Shown here: positions 29,329-37,201 of the stretch, piece after piece
How positions within the stretch are numbered: the first letter of the stretch is position 1
Layout: each line of letters begins with the position of its first letter
Assembly (NCBI RefSeq): GCF_001652275.1
Contig: NZ_LVZK01000001.1
Coordinates: 248,001-312,000 of the forward strand
DNA length: 64,000 nucleotides
Direction of reading: 5' to 3'
DNA from: Peptidiphaga gingivicola
GTDB taxonomy: Bacteria; Actinomycetota; Actinomycetes; Actinomycetales; Actinomycetaceae
Made by a program: the position numbers and the translations under genes
The notes under the pieces: generated by a model
Databases searched by the model: none
What the model was told of the DNA's origin: nothing
What the model saw: only the letters and a program-made list of their open reading frames with translations

Positions 29329-29919
29329 TCAGCCTCCCGTGGCCTTACGGAAAAACTGCGTTCCGAAGCGTCGGGAGATATCGAACGCCAGCGCCGCCGC
29401 GATTGCCAACACCTGCCAGTCGCGGGAGACGCCTGGAGCGAAATTCAGCGTGTACTCTACACCGCCGGTCAGCCGATAACTTCCCTGAACGACAGACGCT
29501 TTGGAGTCCATGGATTTTATGTCGAATCGATGGCGAAAGTTTTCGGCGTGGAACTCCATCGGCAAACCGTCAGCCGGTTCAATGAAAATGACGGTTGCCG
29601 GGGAATTTGCGCACACGATCGCCGCAAGAGGGGAACCGTCCTGCCGCGTAAGGGCATAGCCTCCTCGGGCGCCGGGAACTCGCACCTTGCTGACATAAGC
29701 AAGGACGTCGGCAGATGCGTCAACAATCTCGAACTCGCGAAATCTCCCGAAAGGCCGGGGCTTTCGGCTGTCTTTACCGACGATTTGACCAACGACGGCC
29801 CCGTCTTTGCCTTCGATGGAGAAATCGCTGGACGATGAAAAACTGCGCCGCCGCATGATGAGCCTGTCGCCTTCCAGAGCAACGGATTCGTTATTCATGT
29901 TTATGTAATGCTCTAACAT
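29329..29919 (-). CDS. LURP-one-related (Tubby C-like) protein
   Basis: A 196-aa protein with the beta-strand pattern of LURP-one/scramblase-like domains: LIMRRRSFSSSSDFSIEGKDGAVVGQIVGK, FEIVDASADVLAYVSKV and FRHRFDIKSMDSKASVVQGSY. A hydrophobic C-terminus (VLAIAAALAFDIS) could touch the membrane. The gene at 30182 encodes a clear paralogue on the other strand. Start at ATG 29919, with a second ATG seven codons on. Function in bacteria is not established. Confidence 0.75.
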   Translation of the reverse strand: MLEHYINMNNESVALEGDRLIMRRRSFSSSSDFSIEGKDGAVVGQIVGKDSRKPRPFGRFREFEIVDASADVLAYVSKVRVPGARGGYALTRQDGSPLAAIVCANSPATVIFIEPADGLPMEFHAENFRHRFDIKSMDSKASVVQGSYRLTGGVEYTLNFAPGVSRDWQVLAIAAALAFDISRRFGTQFFRKATGG

Positions 29920-30181
29920 TCTTCGACGGTACGTGACTTTAAATCTAAAATCACCACTTATGACGATTCCTATTTAATTCACAAGAACTGCCCCGTGAAT
30001 GCGACGCCTTCCGCCAGCGAAGTTACATGCTTCCCGTCATCCCAGACGGCCGCCAGAGAGCATGAACTTCTGTGAGATGAACCGCCATCGCGACCTGATA
30101 CGCGCGAAGACGCGCGAATCGTTCGCTCGCATCGGACGAACGCCCTGTCCACGGGCGGAACATGACGCTAATGTGTGAACT

Positions 30182-30766
30182 ATGGAAGCACAGCAGAACA
30201 TTGCCGAACGCGATCTTCTCGTCATGCAGCAGATCAGGCCCTCCATATCCGATGAATTCACCATTGAAGACGCCGATGGAAATATTGTTGGAAATATCAT
30301 ATCAACCGATTCCACGCAACCTCGTTCCTCAAAGTCGCCTTGCAAGTTCGACGTCGTCGATGCGGACGGCTCCGTCGTCATCCACGTGAGCGCCATGCAG
30401 AACTTCGGCAGGGACGCCTACTCCGTGAACCACCCCGACGGCGCGCTTCTGGCCGGCGTCAAGGAAAGGTACGCGTGCTTCGTCCGCGAGATGTCGATCG
30501 AACCGGTCGACGAGGCTCCGATGACGCTGCACGGCAGTTTCCTCGACCGCCAGTTCAAGGTCAAGTCCGCCGACGGCGACGCCCTGGTCGCAAGCTCCGC
30601 GCGCGGAAGGCCGAGCCTCGCCATTGGCCCGGCTGGCAGCGGCCGCTACGCCCTCGCCTTCGAGACAAGCGCCTCTGAGATTCAGCGGCTGGCGGTGCTC
30701 GGCGGGATGGTCGCACTGGACCTCATGGATCAAAAGGCCGCTGCGTCAGCAAACTCTTGGGCATGA
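30182..30766 (+). CDS. LURP-one-related (Tubby C-like) protein, second copy
   Basis: A 194-aa paralogue of the 29329 protein. Matching strands are LLVMQQIRPSISDEFTIEDADGNIVGNI, CKFDVVDADGSVVIHVSAM and LDRQFKVKSADGDALVASSA, and a hydrophobic end (LAVLGGMVALDLM) is kept. The pair is arranged head to head with a 262-bp gap, so they may share regulation. The function is unknown. The ribosome site before ATG 30182 is poor. Confidence 0.75.
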   Translation: MEAQQNIAERDLLVMQQIRPSISDEFTIEDADGNIVGNIISTDSTQPRSSKSPCKFDVVDADGSVVIHVSAMQNFGRDAYSVNHPDGALLAGVKERYACFVREMSIEPVDEAPMTLHGSFLDRQFKVKSADGDALVASSARGRPSLAIGPAGSGRYALAFETSASEIQRLAVLGGMVALDLMDQKAAASANSWA

Positions 30767-31048
30767 TCGGAGCGCCGCACACGGACGGGCCCGAACCGCT
30801 CCGAACTGATCGGCTCCCGCCATCGCGCTCGTGGGCGGCGGCTCCGGCAAATGGAACGAACGCATTGCCTTATGACAGGAGTCGCTTCATGCCCGAATGC
30901 GCCCTCCCGAGTTTGACGGTTTCCCATTGCGATTCGCGTAAGCCACCTTCCCGGACCGGAGCGCGCAGCAGACCCCGGGCGGCTTGACGCAAACCGCCGG
31001 CCCGGACCAAAGCGAGCCGCGGGCAGCGCCCCGACGCGAAGCTTCGGC

Positions 31049-31396
31049 TCACCCCAAGGAGAGAAAATCGCGAAGCCACATATCGACCTCCGCCATCGTC
31101 CGCGCATCCACGACTCCGGCGACGTCGACGATCCTTTCGCGCGATATGGTCCGCGGCTGCTCGGTCATGGCGTACGTCGGACGACGCAGAACAAGCTCAG
31201 GCCCCCGCAACAGAACGTGATTCGGCCAACCGCGGCGGATCGTCGTTGTAGGGACGACGATTGCAAGCGTATCGGCCTGCTCGAGATAGAGGTCCCCGGC
31301 GACGACGAGGGCCGGGCGGCGCCCCGCCTGCTCGCGGCCGTGCGTCGGGTCCGACTCGGCCCACACGACCGCGCCTCTGCAAAGGCCGCCAACCAT
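31049..31396 (-). CDS. mazF: MazF/PemK-family toxin endoribonuclease
   Basis: A 115-aa mRNA interferase. MazF motifs are GAVVWAESDP, GRRPALVVAGDLY, VVPTTTIRRGWPNHVLL and AMTEQPRTISRERI, in the family order. ATG 31396 is chosen because it is one base after the antitoxin stop (TGAcATG). A longer frame to 31513 runs through the antitoxin gene and is rejected. Toxin and antitoxin are thus coupled, with the antitoxin first. The toxin cuts RNA when unneutralised; its sequence preference is unknown. Confidence 0.9.
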   Translation of the reverse strand: MVGGLCRGAVVWAESDPTHGREQAGRRPALVVAGDLYLEQADTLAIVVPTTTIRRGWPNHVLLRGPELVLRRPTYAMTEQPRTISRERIVDVAGVVDARTMAEVDMWLRDFLSLG

Positions 31397-31397
31397 G

Positions 31398-31613
31398 TCA
31401 CGCGTCGCTCGAGGCGACGTCCCAGGCCCGAAACTCGTCCCAGTAGGCCGCGTCCGCCTCGCGAATCGCGCTTCCGAACGCCTCCATCCTCTGACGCCGC
31501 TCGTATCCGTCAAGCAGCCGCTCGATGAAGCTCGCAGCGCTCAACCCCTGCTCTCGCGCGCCCTTGTTGATGCGGTCGCGAAGCTCCGAGGGGACCTTGA
31601 TTGTTGTAACCAT
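31398..31613 (-). CDS. Ribbon-helix-helix antitoxin
   Basis: A 71-aa partner of the MazF toxin. The start MVTTIKVPSELRDRINKGAREQGLSAASFIERLL has the beta-strand, helix, turn and helix of an RHH DNA-binding dimer. The C-terminal half (FGSAIREADAAYWDEFRAWD) is the likely toxin-binding tail. It should repress its own promoter, and an inverted repeat sits 18 bp upstream at 31631. Confidence 0.85.
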   Translation of the reverse strand: MVTTIKVPSELRDRINKGAREQGLSAASFIERLLDGYERRQRMEAFGSAIREADAAYWDEFRAWDVASSDA

Positions 31614-31630
31614 CAGAAAACTCTAGCAAT

Positions 31631-31652
31631 AGGTATACCGTTTTGGATACCT
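31631..31652 (-). promoter_or_regulatory. Putative autoregulatory operator of the MazF module
   Basis: AGGTAT-ACCGTTTTGG-ATACCT is a 6-bp inverted repeat, with CC and GG also matched inside, located 18 bp before the antitoxin start. RHH antitoxins typically bind such short palindromes. The site assignment is inferred. Confidence 0.55.
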
Positions 31653-31670
31653 CGTTTCGAGCATCCGCGC

Positions 31671-31800
31671 TTCCGGTGAAAGCCCTCTCCGGACAAGATC
31701 TCCCCCTTCCGGCCAAAGCTTCCGCCCCCAGTCAAAGCCTCCCCCTTCCCAGTCAAGCCCTCCGCCTCCCCGGTCAAAGCCTCCGCCCGGACGGCTTCGC
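31671..31800. repeat. Degenerate CT-rich tandem repeat of about 19-20 bp, six units
   Basis: Units such as CCGGCCAAAGCTTCCGCCC, CCAGTCAAAGCCTCCCCCTT, CCCAGTCAAGCCCTCCGCCT and CCCCGGTCAAAGCCTCCGCC follow one another. The shared core is GTCAAAGCCTCC. It lies in the 740-bp gap before the dehydratase operon. A 15-bp direct repeat (CAGGCGCCGCCGCGC) follows at about 31803 and 31844. Confidence 0.7.
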
Positions 31801-31943
31801 ACAGGCGCCGCCGCGCCAATGCGTCGGAAAACGGATGCCCCTGCAGGCGCCGCCGCGCGACGTCGATTTATGACACAAAACCCTCACGTTTATGGTTTTT
31901 GAGCGAAATGTCGCCAAATAACTCCAATAGCACACCCCTTTAG

Positions 31944-31960
31944 CGGACCGATTCGGTCCG
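31944..31960. promoter_or_regulatory. Perfect palindrome upstream of the dehydratase operon
   Basis: CGGACCGA-T-TCGGTCCG is an 8-bp perfect inverted repeat with one central base. It overlaps a second inverted repeat, GGTCC-GAATTG-GGACC. It lies about 390 bp before the CoA-transferase start. It looks like a repressor operator, but no regulator gene is adjacent. Confidence 0.5.
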
Positions 31961-32353
31961 AATTGGGACCAAAGGTTGCGGGGCTTCCCCGGCCTCGGTG
32001 TTAGCGTGATCAAGCAGGGATTATTCCGCGGCATTCGGCCAAAGACGGGCGATTCGCCGGGCGAACGCAGCCAATCGGGCGCCGTCGGTCGGGACGGACG
32101 CCGCGGAATAGAGGTTCACCGGCAACGCAGCCGTGCGTGCTCAGCGACGAGCCGCGCACGTCTGGCTGAGCCCTCCGGCAGAAAGCGCAAGCCGCCCGCC
32201 GGGCGATCCGACGCCCTAAAAACTTCCATACGCATACAAACTAAATCAGGAAGGAGCCGCGCGAGGCGTCACGACGCCGTTCACCGCACGGACGGAGCCG
32301 GCAGACGCTCATTGGCGACACATCCGCGCGCGGATCCGAAAGGAGACCTCGGA

Positions 32354-33586
32354 ATGTCAAAGAAGCTGCTCGAAGGCGTCAAAGTCATCGAACTGGCGAA
32401 CTTCATCGCGGCCGCCACGGCCGGCCGTTTCCTGGCCGACCAGGGTGCAACGGTCATCAAGGTCGAGTCTGCCAAGGGCGACCCCTTGCGATTCACGGCC
32501 CCCTCGGAAGGCCGGCCCCTCGATTGGCACGAGAACACCACGTGGGAGTTGGAGAACGCCAACAAGCTCAACATCTCCATCAACACGAAATCCGAGGAAG
32601 GGCGCGACGCCCTCTTCGCACTGCTCGAAGACGCCGACGTCCTCATCACAAACTGGCGCCAAGGCCCGCTCGAGCGCCAGGGCCTTGACTACGAGAGCCT
32701 GAAAAAGCGTTTCCCCAAGCTCGTCTACGCGATCTGCACGGGATACGGCGAGAACGGGCCGGACAAGAACCTGCCCGGATTCGACTTCACCGCCTTCTTC
32801 GCCCGCGGCGGCTACCTGGAGACGCTTCGCCAAAAGAGCGGCCTGCCCATGAACGTCGTCCCGGGAACCGGCGACCACAACGTCGGAATGAACCTGGCCG
32901 CCGGCATCCTCGCGGCGCTCTACCATGCGCGGGAGACCGGGCAGGGCGAGAAGGTCGAGTCCTCGCTCTTCGAAACCGCCGTCTTCAACCTCGGCATGGC
33001 CATTCAGGCGGCGCAATACAAGGACATCGGCAAGGCTTTCCCCATCGACTCCAGCGACTACGACAACCCGCTGCTGTCCTCGTGGCCCACGAAGGAAGGG
33101 CGCTACATCCAGACCTGCATGCCGAACTACAACCAGTACTTCAAGGTCTTCATCGCCACGATCGGCCACCCGGAGCTCGCCGACGACGAACGCTACTTCC
33201 CCATCCAGAACCTGCAGGCGAACGGCCTGGGGCCCGAGCTGCACAAGCTCATCTCCGAGACGTTCAAGACGAGGACGGTCGAGGAATGGCGCACCCCGCT
33301 GGTGGAGGCAGACATCCCCTTCTCCCTGGCGCAGTCGCTCACCGACATCCTCGACGACCCGCAGGCCTGGGACAACGACTGCTTCACCGCCTTCGAATAC
33401 GAGAACGGCAACACGCGCACCCTGGTGCACCAGCCCGTCCGCTTCGCCGAGCAGGGCAAGCCCGTCTACACCCGCGGGCGCTTCCCCGGCGAGGACGGCC
33501 CCGAGATTCTGCGCCAGCACGGCTACTCGCAGGAGCGCATCGACAAGATGCTCGCCGACGGCTCCCTCTACGTGTGGAGCGAGTGA
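32354..33586 (+). CDS. Family III (CaiB/BaiF, HadA/FldA-like) CoA-transferase
   Basis: A 410-aa CoA-transferase that would move CoA from an acyl-CoA to a 2-hydroxyacid. The first residues (MSKKLLEGVKVIELANFIAAATAGRFLADQGATVIKVE) are typical of family III. The conserved Asp of the PGTGDHNVGM block (Asp174 here) is the expected catalytic residue. A glycine-rich KSGLP and GILAALYHARETGQGEKV follow. ATG 32354 has AGGAG 8 nt upstream. It is the first gene of a four-gene operon with the dehydratase activator and both dehydratase subunits, the order of hadA-hadI-hadB-hadC and fldA-fldI-fldB-fldC in clostridia. The exact acid is not shown. Confidence 0.88.
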   Translation: MSKKLLEGVKVIELANFIAAATAGRFLADQGATVIKVESAKGDPLRFTAPSEGRPLDWHENTTWELENANKLNISINTKSEEGRDALFALLEDADVLITNWRQGPLERQGLDYESLKKRFPKLVYAICTGYGENGPDKNLPGFDFTAFFARGGYLETLRQKSGLPMNVVPGTGDHNVGMNLAAGILAALYHARETGQGEKVESSLFETAVFNLGMAIQAAQYKDIGKAFPIDSSDYDNPLLSSWPTKEGRYIQTCMPNYNQYFKVFIATIGHPELADDERYFPIQNLQANGLGPELHKLISETFKTRTVEEWRTPLVEADIPFSLAQSLTDILDDPQAWDNDCFTAFEYENGNTRTLVHQPVRFAEQGKPVYTRGRFPGEDGPEILRQHGYSQERIDKMLADGSLYVWSE

Positions 33587-33615
33587 GGGCCGACGCGCAG
33601 GGAATGAGAGGAAGC

Positions 33616-34410
33616 ATGAGCAAGAGCTATTTGGGCGTCGACGTCGGCTCGACCACTTCGAAATGCGTCGTCATCGACGACGATCGGGCCATTCTCGGCA
33701 TGTCCCTGGTGACCGAGGGAATCGGCACCGAGGGCTCGACCAAGGCCGTCTCCGAGGTCCTCGAACAGGTCGGCGTGCGGCGCGAAGACATTTCCAAGAC
33801 GGTGGCCACCGGCTACGGGCGGAAGATCTTCCCCGATTCGGACAGGAAGGTCTCCGAACTGTCGTGCCACGTCAAAGGCGTCTTCTCCCAGGTGCCTGAA
33901 GCGCGAACGCTCATCGACATCGGCGGCCAAGACGCCAAGGTCATGTCCATCACCGAATCCGGGATCATGACCAACTTCCAAATGAACGACAAATGCGCGG
34001 CCGGCACCGGCCGCTTTCTCGACGTCATGGCGAGGATTCTCCAGCTCGACGTCGCCCAGCTCGAAGGAGAGTACTTCAAGGCGGCCAAGCCCTCGAAGAT
34101 CTCCTCGACCTGCACCGTTTTCTCCGAGTCCGAGGTCATCTCCCAGTTGGCCTCGGGCGAGAAGCGGGAAGACGTCGTCGCCGGAATCTGCCAATCGGTC
34201 GCAACCCGCTTCGCCTCGCTCGTCATGCGCGTGGGGATCACGCCCACCCTGTGCATGAGCGGCGGCGTCGCCAAGAACGGCGGCGTGCGGGACGCGCTGG
34301 AAAAAGAACTGGGACTTCAGATCGTCTGCCCTCCCAACGCGCAGTACATGGGGGCGCTCGGCGCCGCTCTGTACGCGTGGGAGACGGAACACGGAATCAT
34401 TCGTTTGTAA
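33616..34410 (+). CDS. 2-hydroxyacyl-CoA dehydratase activator (HgdC/HadI-like ATPase)
   Basis: A 264-aa ASKHA-fold ATPase that injects one high-energy electron into the dehydratase. The ATP phosphate motif is GVDVGSTTSKCV at 7-18. The subunit-bridging [4Fe-4S] cluster ligands are visible as Cys127 (MNDKCAAGTGRFLDVMA) and Cys166 (SSTCTVFSESEVISQ), the positions known from Acidaminococcus HgdC. SGGVAKNGGV near 220 is also typical. It lies 29 bp after the CoA-transferase and 11 bp before the dehydratase. It needs a reduced ferredoxin or flavodoxin, which is not in the window. The protein should be very oxygen sensitive. Confidence 0.93.
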   Translation: MSKSYLGVDVGSTTSKCVVIDDDRAILGMSLVTEGIGTEGSTKAVSEVLEQVGVRREDISKTVATGYGRKIFPDSDRKVSELSCHVKGVFSQVPEARTLIDIGGQDAKVMSITESGIMTNFQMNDKCAAGTGRFLDVMARILQLDVAQLEGEYFKAAKPSKISSTCTVFSESEVISQLASGEKREDVVAGICQSVATRFASLVMRVGITPTLCMSGGVAKNGGVRDALEKELGLQIVCPPNAQYMGALGAALYAWETEHGIIRL

Positions 34411-34421
34411 GGAGAAGTGCG

Positions 34422-35753
34422 ATGGCACAACAAACAACGGCGGCGCAGCAGCCCTCCAAGGCGGCGGGCCAAGCGCCCGATCAGACCTCCGCGCAGGCGC
34501 CGGACCAAGCGCAAGCCAAGGCGCCAGAGCAGGCGCCGGCCCGCCCGCGCAAGAAACTCGACCCGAATTCGGCGAAATACAAGCTCAACGCGATCGTCGC
34601 CGAGCATTACAAGTCGGCTTTGGAGGCGAAGGAGCGGGGTGAGAAAGTCGGCTGGTGCGCCTCGAACTTCCCGCAGGAGATTTTCGAGACGCTCGGCGTG
34701 AAGGTCTGCTACCCCGAGAACCACGCGGCCGCCACGGCGGCCCGGGGCGGCGGCGAACGCATGTGCAACATCGCCGAGGCGGCGGGCTATTCGAACGACC
34801 TGTGCGCGTACGCCCGCGTCAACCTGGGCGTCGCCATGACCGGCAAAGCCGAAGAGCAGCCCATCCCCATGCCGGATTTCATGCTGTGCTGCAACAACAT
34901 CTGCAACACCATGACGAAGTGGTACGAGGAGCTCGCCAAGATGCTCCACATACCGATGATCATGATCGACGTCCCGTTCAACCCGGACTACGACGTCTCG
35001 CCCGCCCAGATCGAGTACGTCAAGGGGCAGTTCATGGACGCGATCCGCCAGCTGGAGGAGATCACCGGGAAAACTTGGTCGGAAGAGCGCTTCGCCGAGG
35101 TCATGGCAATCTCCAACCGCACGTCGCGCGCCTGGCTCAAGGCAGCCAGCCTGCTCAAGCACACCCCGGCGCCCTACAACGGCTTCGACCTCATGAACCA
35201 CATGGCCGTCGCCGTATGCGCACGCGGAAAAGTCGAGGCGGCAGAGGCCTTCGAAACCCTGTGCAAGGAGATCGAGGCCGCGGTCGCCGAAGGCAAGACG
35301 ACGTTCCGCGGCGAAGAAAAGCACCGGATCATGTTCGAGGGCATCGCCTGTTGGCCCCACCTGAGGGTCACGAACACGGCCCTGCGCGATCTGGGGATGA
35401 ACACCGTGGCGACGATCTACGCCGTCGCCTTCGGCATGCTGTACGAGGACTTCGACGGGCTCATCCGCGCCTACTGCTCGGTGCCCAACTCGGTGAACCT
35501 CGAAAAGGCCCGCGACCAGCGCATCGAGCTGGTCAAGAGCCAAAACGTCCAGGGAATGCTGGTGCACACGAACCGCTCGTGCAAGCTGTGGTCGGGATTC
35601 ATGTCCGAGGCATCGCGCCAGGTGTGCGCCGAGTGCTCCATTCCCCTGGCCTCGTTCGACGGCGACCAGGCCGACCCCCGCAATTTCTCCGAGGCCCAGT
35701 ACGAGACTCGCGTGCAGGGCCTGGCCGAAGTCATGGAAGAGATGGGATTCTAA
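34422..35753 (+). CDS. 2-hydroxyacyl-CoA dehydratase, larger subunit (HadB/HgdA-like)
   Basis: A 443-aa subunit of the radical dehydratase that removes water from a 2-hydroxyacyl-CoA. The core begins near residue 50. Candidate cluster cysteines are Cys79 (GWCASNFPQEIF), Cys128 and the CCNNIC group at 156-161. Residues 1-45 form an unusual Ala/Gln/Pro-rich tail (QAPDQTSAQAPDQAQAKAPEQ) not expected in the family. RBS AAGGAGA precedes ATG 34422. It is coupled to the next subunit by a 2-bp gap. An [4Fe-4S] enzyme of this kind needs anaerobic conditions. Confidence 0.92.
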   Translation: MAQQTTAAQQPSKAAGQAPDQTSAQAPDQAQAKAPEQAPARPRKKLDPNSAKYKLNAIVAEHYKSALEAKERGEKVGWCASNFPQEIFETLGVKVCYPENHAAATAARGGGERMCNIAEAAGYSNDLCAYARVNLGVAMTGKAEEQPIPMPDFMLCCNNICNTMTKWYEELAKMLHIPMIMIDVPFNPDYDVSPAQIEYVKGQFMDAIRQLEEITGKTWSEERFAEVMAISNRTSRAWLKAASLLKHTPAPYNGFDLMNHMAVAVCARGKVEAAEAFETLCKEIEAAVAEGKTTFRGEEKHRIMFEGIACWPHLRVTNTALRDLGMNTVATIYAVAFGMLYEDFDGLIRAYCSVPNSVNLEKARDQRIELVKSQNVQGMLVHTNRSCKLWSGFMSEASRQVCAECSIPLASFDGDQADPRNFSEAQYETRVQGLAEVMEEMGF

Positions 35754-35755
35754 TC

Positions 35756-36886
35756 ATGTCGAGATTCGAAGAGCTGGCCGAGGAATTCGCGAGGATCGCC
35801 AACGACCCGCGCGGCCAATTCCAGGGTTTCCTCGATTCGGGGAAGAAAGTGGTGGGCTGCGTCCCCGAGTTCACGCCCGAAGAGCTGGTCCATGCGATGG
35901 GCATGGCGCCCTTTGGCATGTGGGGCGCCGACGCGAAGGTCACGCGCGCCCGCACGTATTTCCCCACCTTCTATTGCGGGATCGTGCAGACGGTCCTCGA
36001 CCTCGCGCTCATGAAGAAGTACGAGGGAATGTCCGCCGTCATCATCCCCACTCTGTGCGACACCCTCAAGGCGCTCACGCAGAACTGGCAGCACGGGGTG
36101 GACGGCGTGCCGTACATCCCGATGACCTACCCGCAGAACCGCAAGCCCGCCTACGGCCAGCAATTCACCAAGGAGGGCTACGAGCGCGTCATCCGCGATC
36201 TGGAGCGTTGCACCGGGGCCGAATTCTCCGACGAGGCCCTCGGCAAGACAATCGAGGTCTACAACGAGCATTCGCACCTCATGCGGCAGTTCTCGGTCGC
36301 TGCGGCGTCGCACGACTGCGTCACCCCGACCATCCGCCGCAACGTCTTCAAGAGCGCGTGGTTCATGCTCAAGGAAGACCACTCGAAGCTCGTGCGGGAA
36401 ATGGTCCGGGAACTCTCCGCGATGGAGGTCGAGACGAAGAAGACGCGAATCGTCACTTCGGGCATCCTCGTCGACAACCTCAACCTTCTCAAGATCCTGG
36501 AGGAGAATTCGATGACGATCGTCGGGGACGACGTCGTCGCCGAATCCGGCCAGTATCGGACCGACGCGCCGGCCTCCGGGCCCAGCAACCTCGACAGGCT
36601 CGTCGCGAAGTTCACGAACACCGGCGACGTCTCGATGCTGCTCGACCCCGAGCGCCACCGCGAGGTCGCGCTCGTAGACCTGGCCAAGGAGCGGCGGGCC
36701 GACGGCGTGCTCATCGTGCTGACGAAGTTCTGCGACCCGGAGGAGTTCGACCTGCCGCGCCTGCGCAAGGCCGTGATGGACGCCGGGCTCAAGGAAGTGA
36801 CGATTGAGGTCGACCGCCAGATGGACCGCTTCGACCAGGCGCAGACCGCGCTCGAGACCTTCCACGACGTCCTCGCCTACGCGTAG
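35756..36886 (+). CDS. 2-hydroxyacyl-CoA dehydratase, smaller subunit (HadC/HgdB-like)
   Basis: A 376-aa partner of the previous gene. The N-terminus MSRFEELAEEFARIANDPRGQFQGFLDSGKKVVGCVPEFTPEELVHAMGMAPFGMWG-type opening is the family pattern (residues 1-57). Candidate cluster ligands are Cys74 (FPTFYCGIVQT), Cys101 (IIPTLCDTLKA) and Cys326 (LTKFCDPEEFD). Length fits the small subunit. It ends the operon, and a large hairpin follows at 36995. Together with the activator and CoA-transferase it forms a complete 2-hydroxyacid to enoyl-CoA unit. Confidence 0.92.
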   Translation: MSRFEELAEEFARIANDPRGQFQGFLDSGKKVVGCVPEFTPEELVHAMGMAPFGMWGADAKVTRARTYFPTFYCGIVQTVLDLALMKKYEGMSAVIIPTLCDTLKALTQNWQHGVDGVPYIPMTYPQNRKPAYGQQFTKEGYERVIRDLERCTGAEFSDEALGKTIEVYNEHSHLMRQFSVAAASHDCVTPTIRRNVFKSAWFMLKEDHSKLVREMVRELSAMEVETKKTRIVTSGILVDNLNLLKILEENSMTIVGDDVVAESGQYRTDAPASGPSNLDRLVAKFTNTGDVSMLLDPERHREVALVDLAKERRADGVLIVLTKFCDPEEFDLPRLRKAVMDAGLKEVTIEVDRQMDRFDQAQTALETFHDVLAYA

Positions 36887-36994
36887 GCGAAAGGCCGAGG
36901 TTTCGACTCCGCCCAAGGGCCGTCCGGATTGTCTGGCATGCGCGCAGGCGGAGGGCCGAGCCCGACGAGGCGCGGCTTGACCCGAGGCATCGCC

Positions 36995-37035
36995 GGCCCG
37001 CGCATCGACGCCGCAGAGCGTCCGCTGCGCGGGCC
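36995..37035 (+). terminator. Stem-loop after the dehydratase operon
   Basis: An outer 10-bp stem GGCCCGCGCA / TGCGCGGGCC encloses an inner stem GACGC / GCGTC. It lies 109 bp after the operon stop. It has no T-run, so it could be a processing or attenuation signal instead. Confidence 0.5.
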
Positions 37036-37201
37036 GCGTTAGTTGCAAAGGGCTGGACGGGGCGAAGGGCAAGCCGTCGCAAAGGGCGGGCCAGGCGGCG
37101 TCCGCCGCAATGGGATGTCTGCCCCGGGTCCAGAGCGGGCCGCACCTCCCCGGCCGGCGGGTAGGCTTAAACAAAGGGCATCGACCTCAAAGGAGAAACA
37201 G

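Noticed and set aside
31397-31513. Longer N-terminus for the MazF toxin
   Set aside because: That part overlaps the antitoxin gene out of frame; the MazF domain begins at the coupled ATG 31396.
31976-32353. 126-codon extension of the CoA-transferase
   Set aside because: Arg/Ser-rich shadow without family match; the ATG at 32354 has AGGAG and the family N-terminus.
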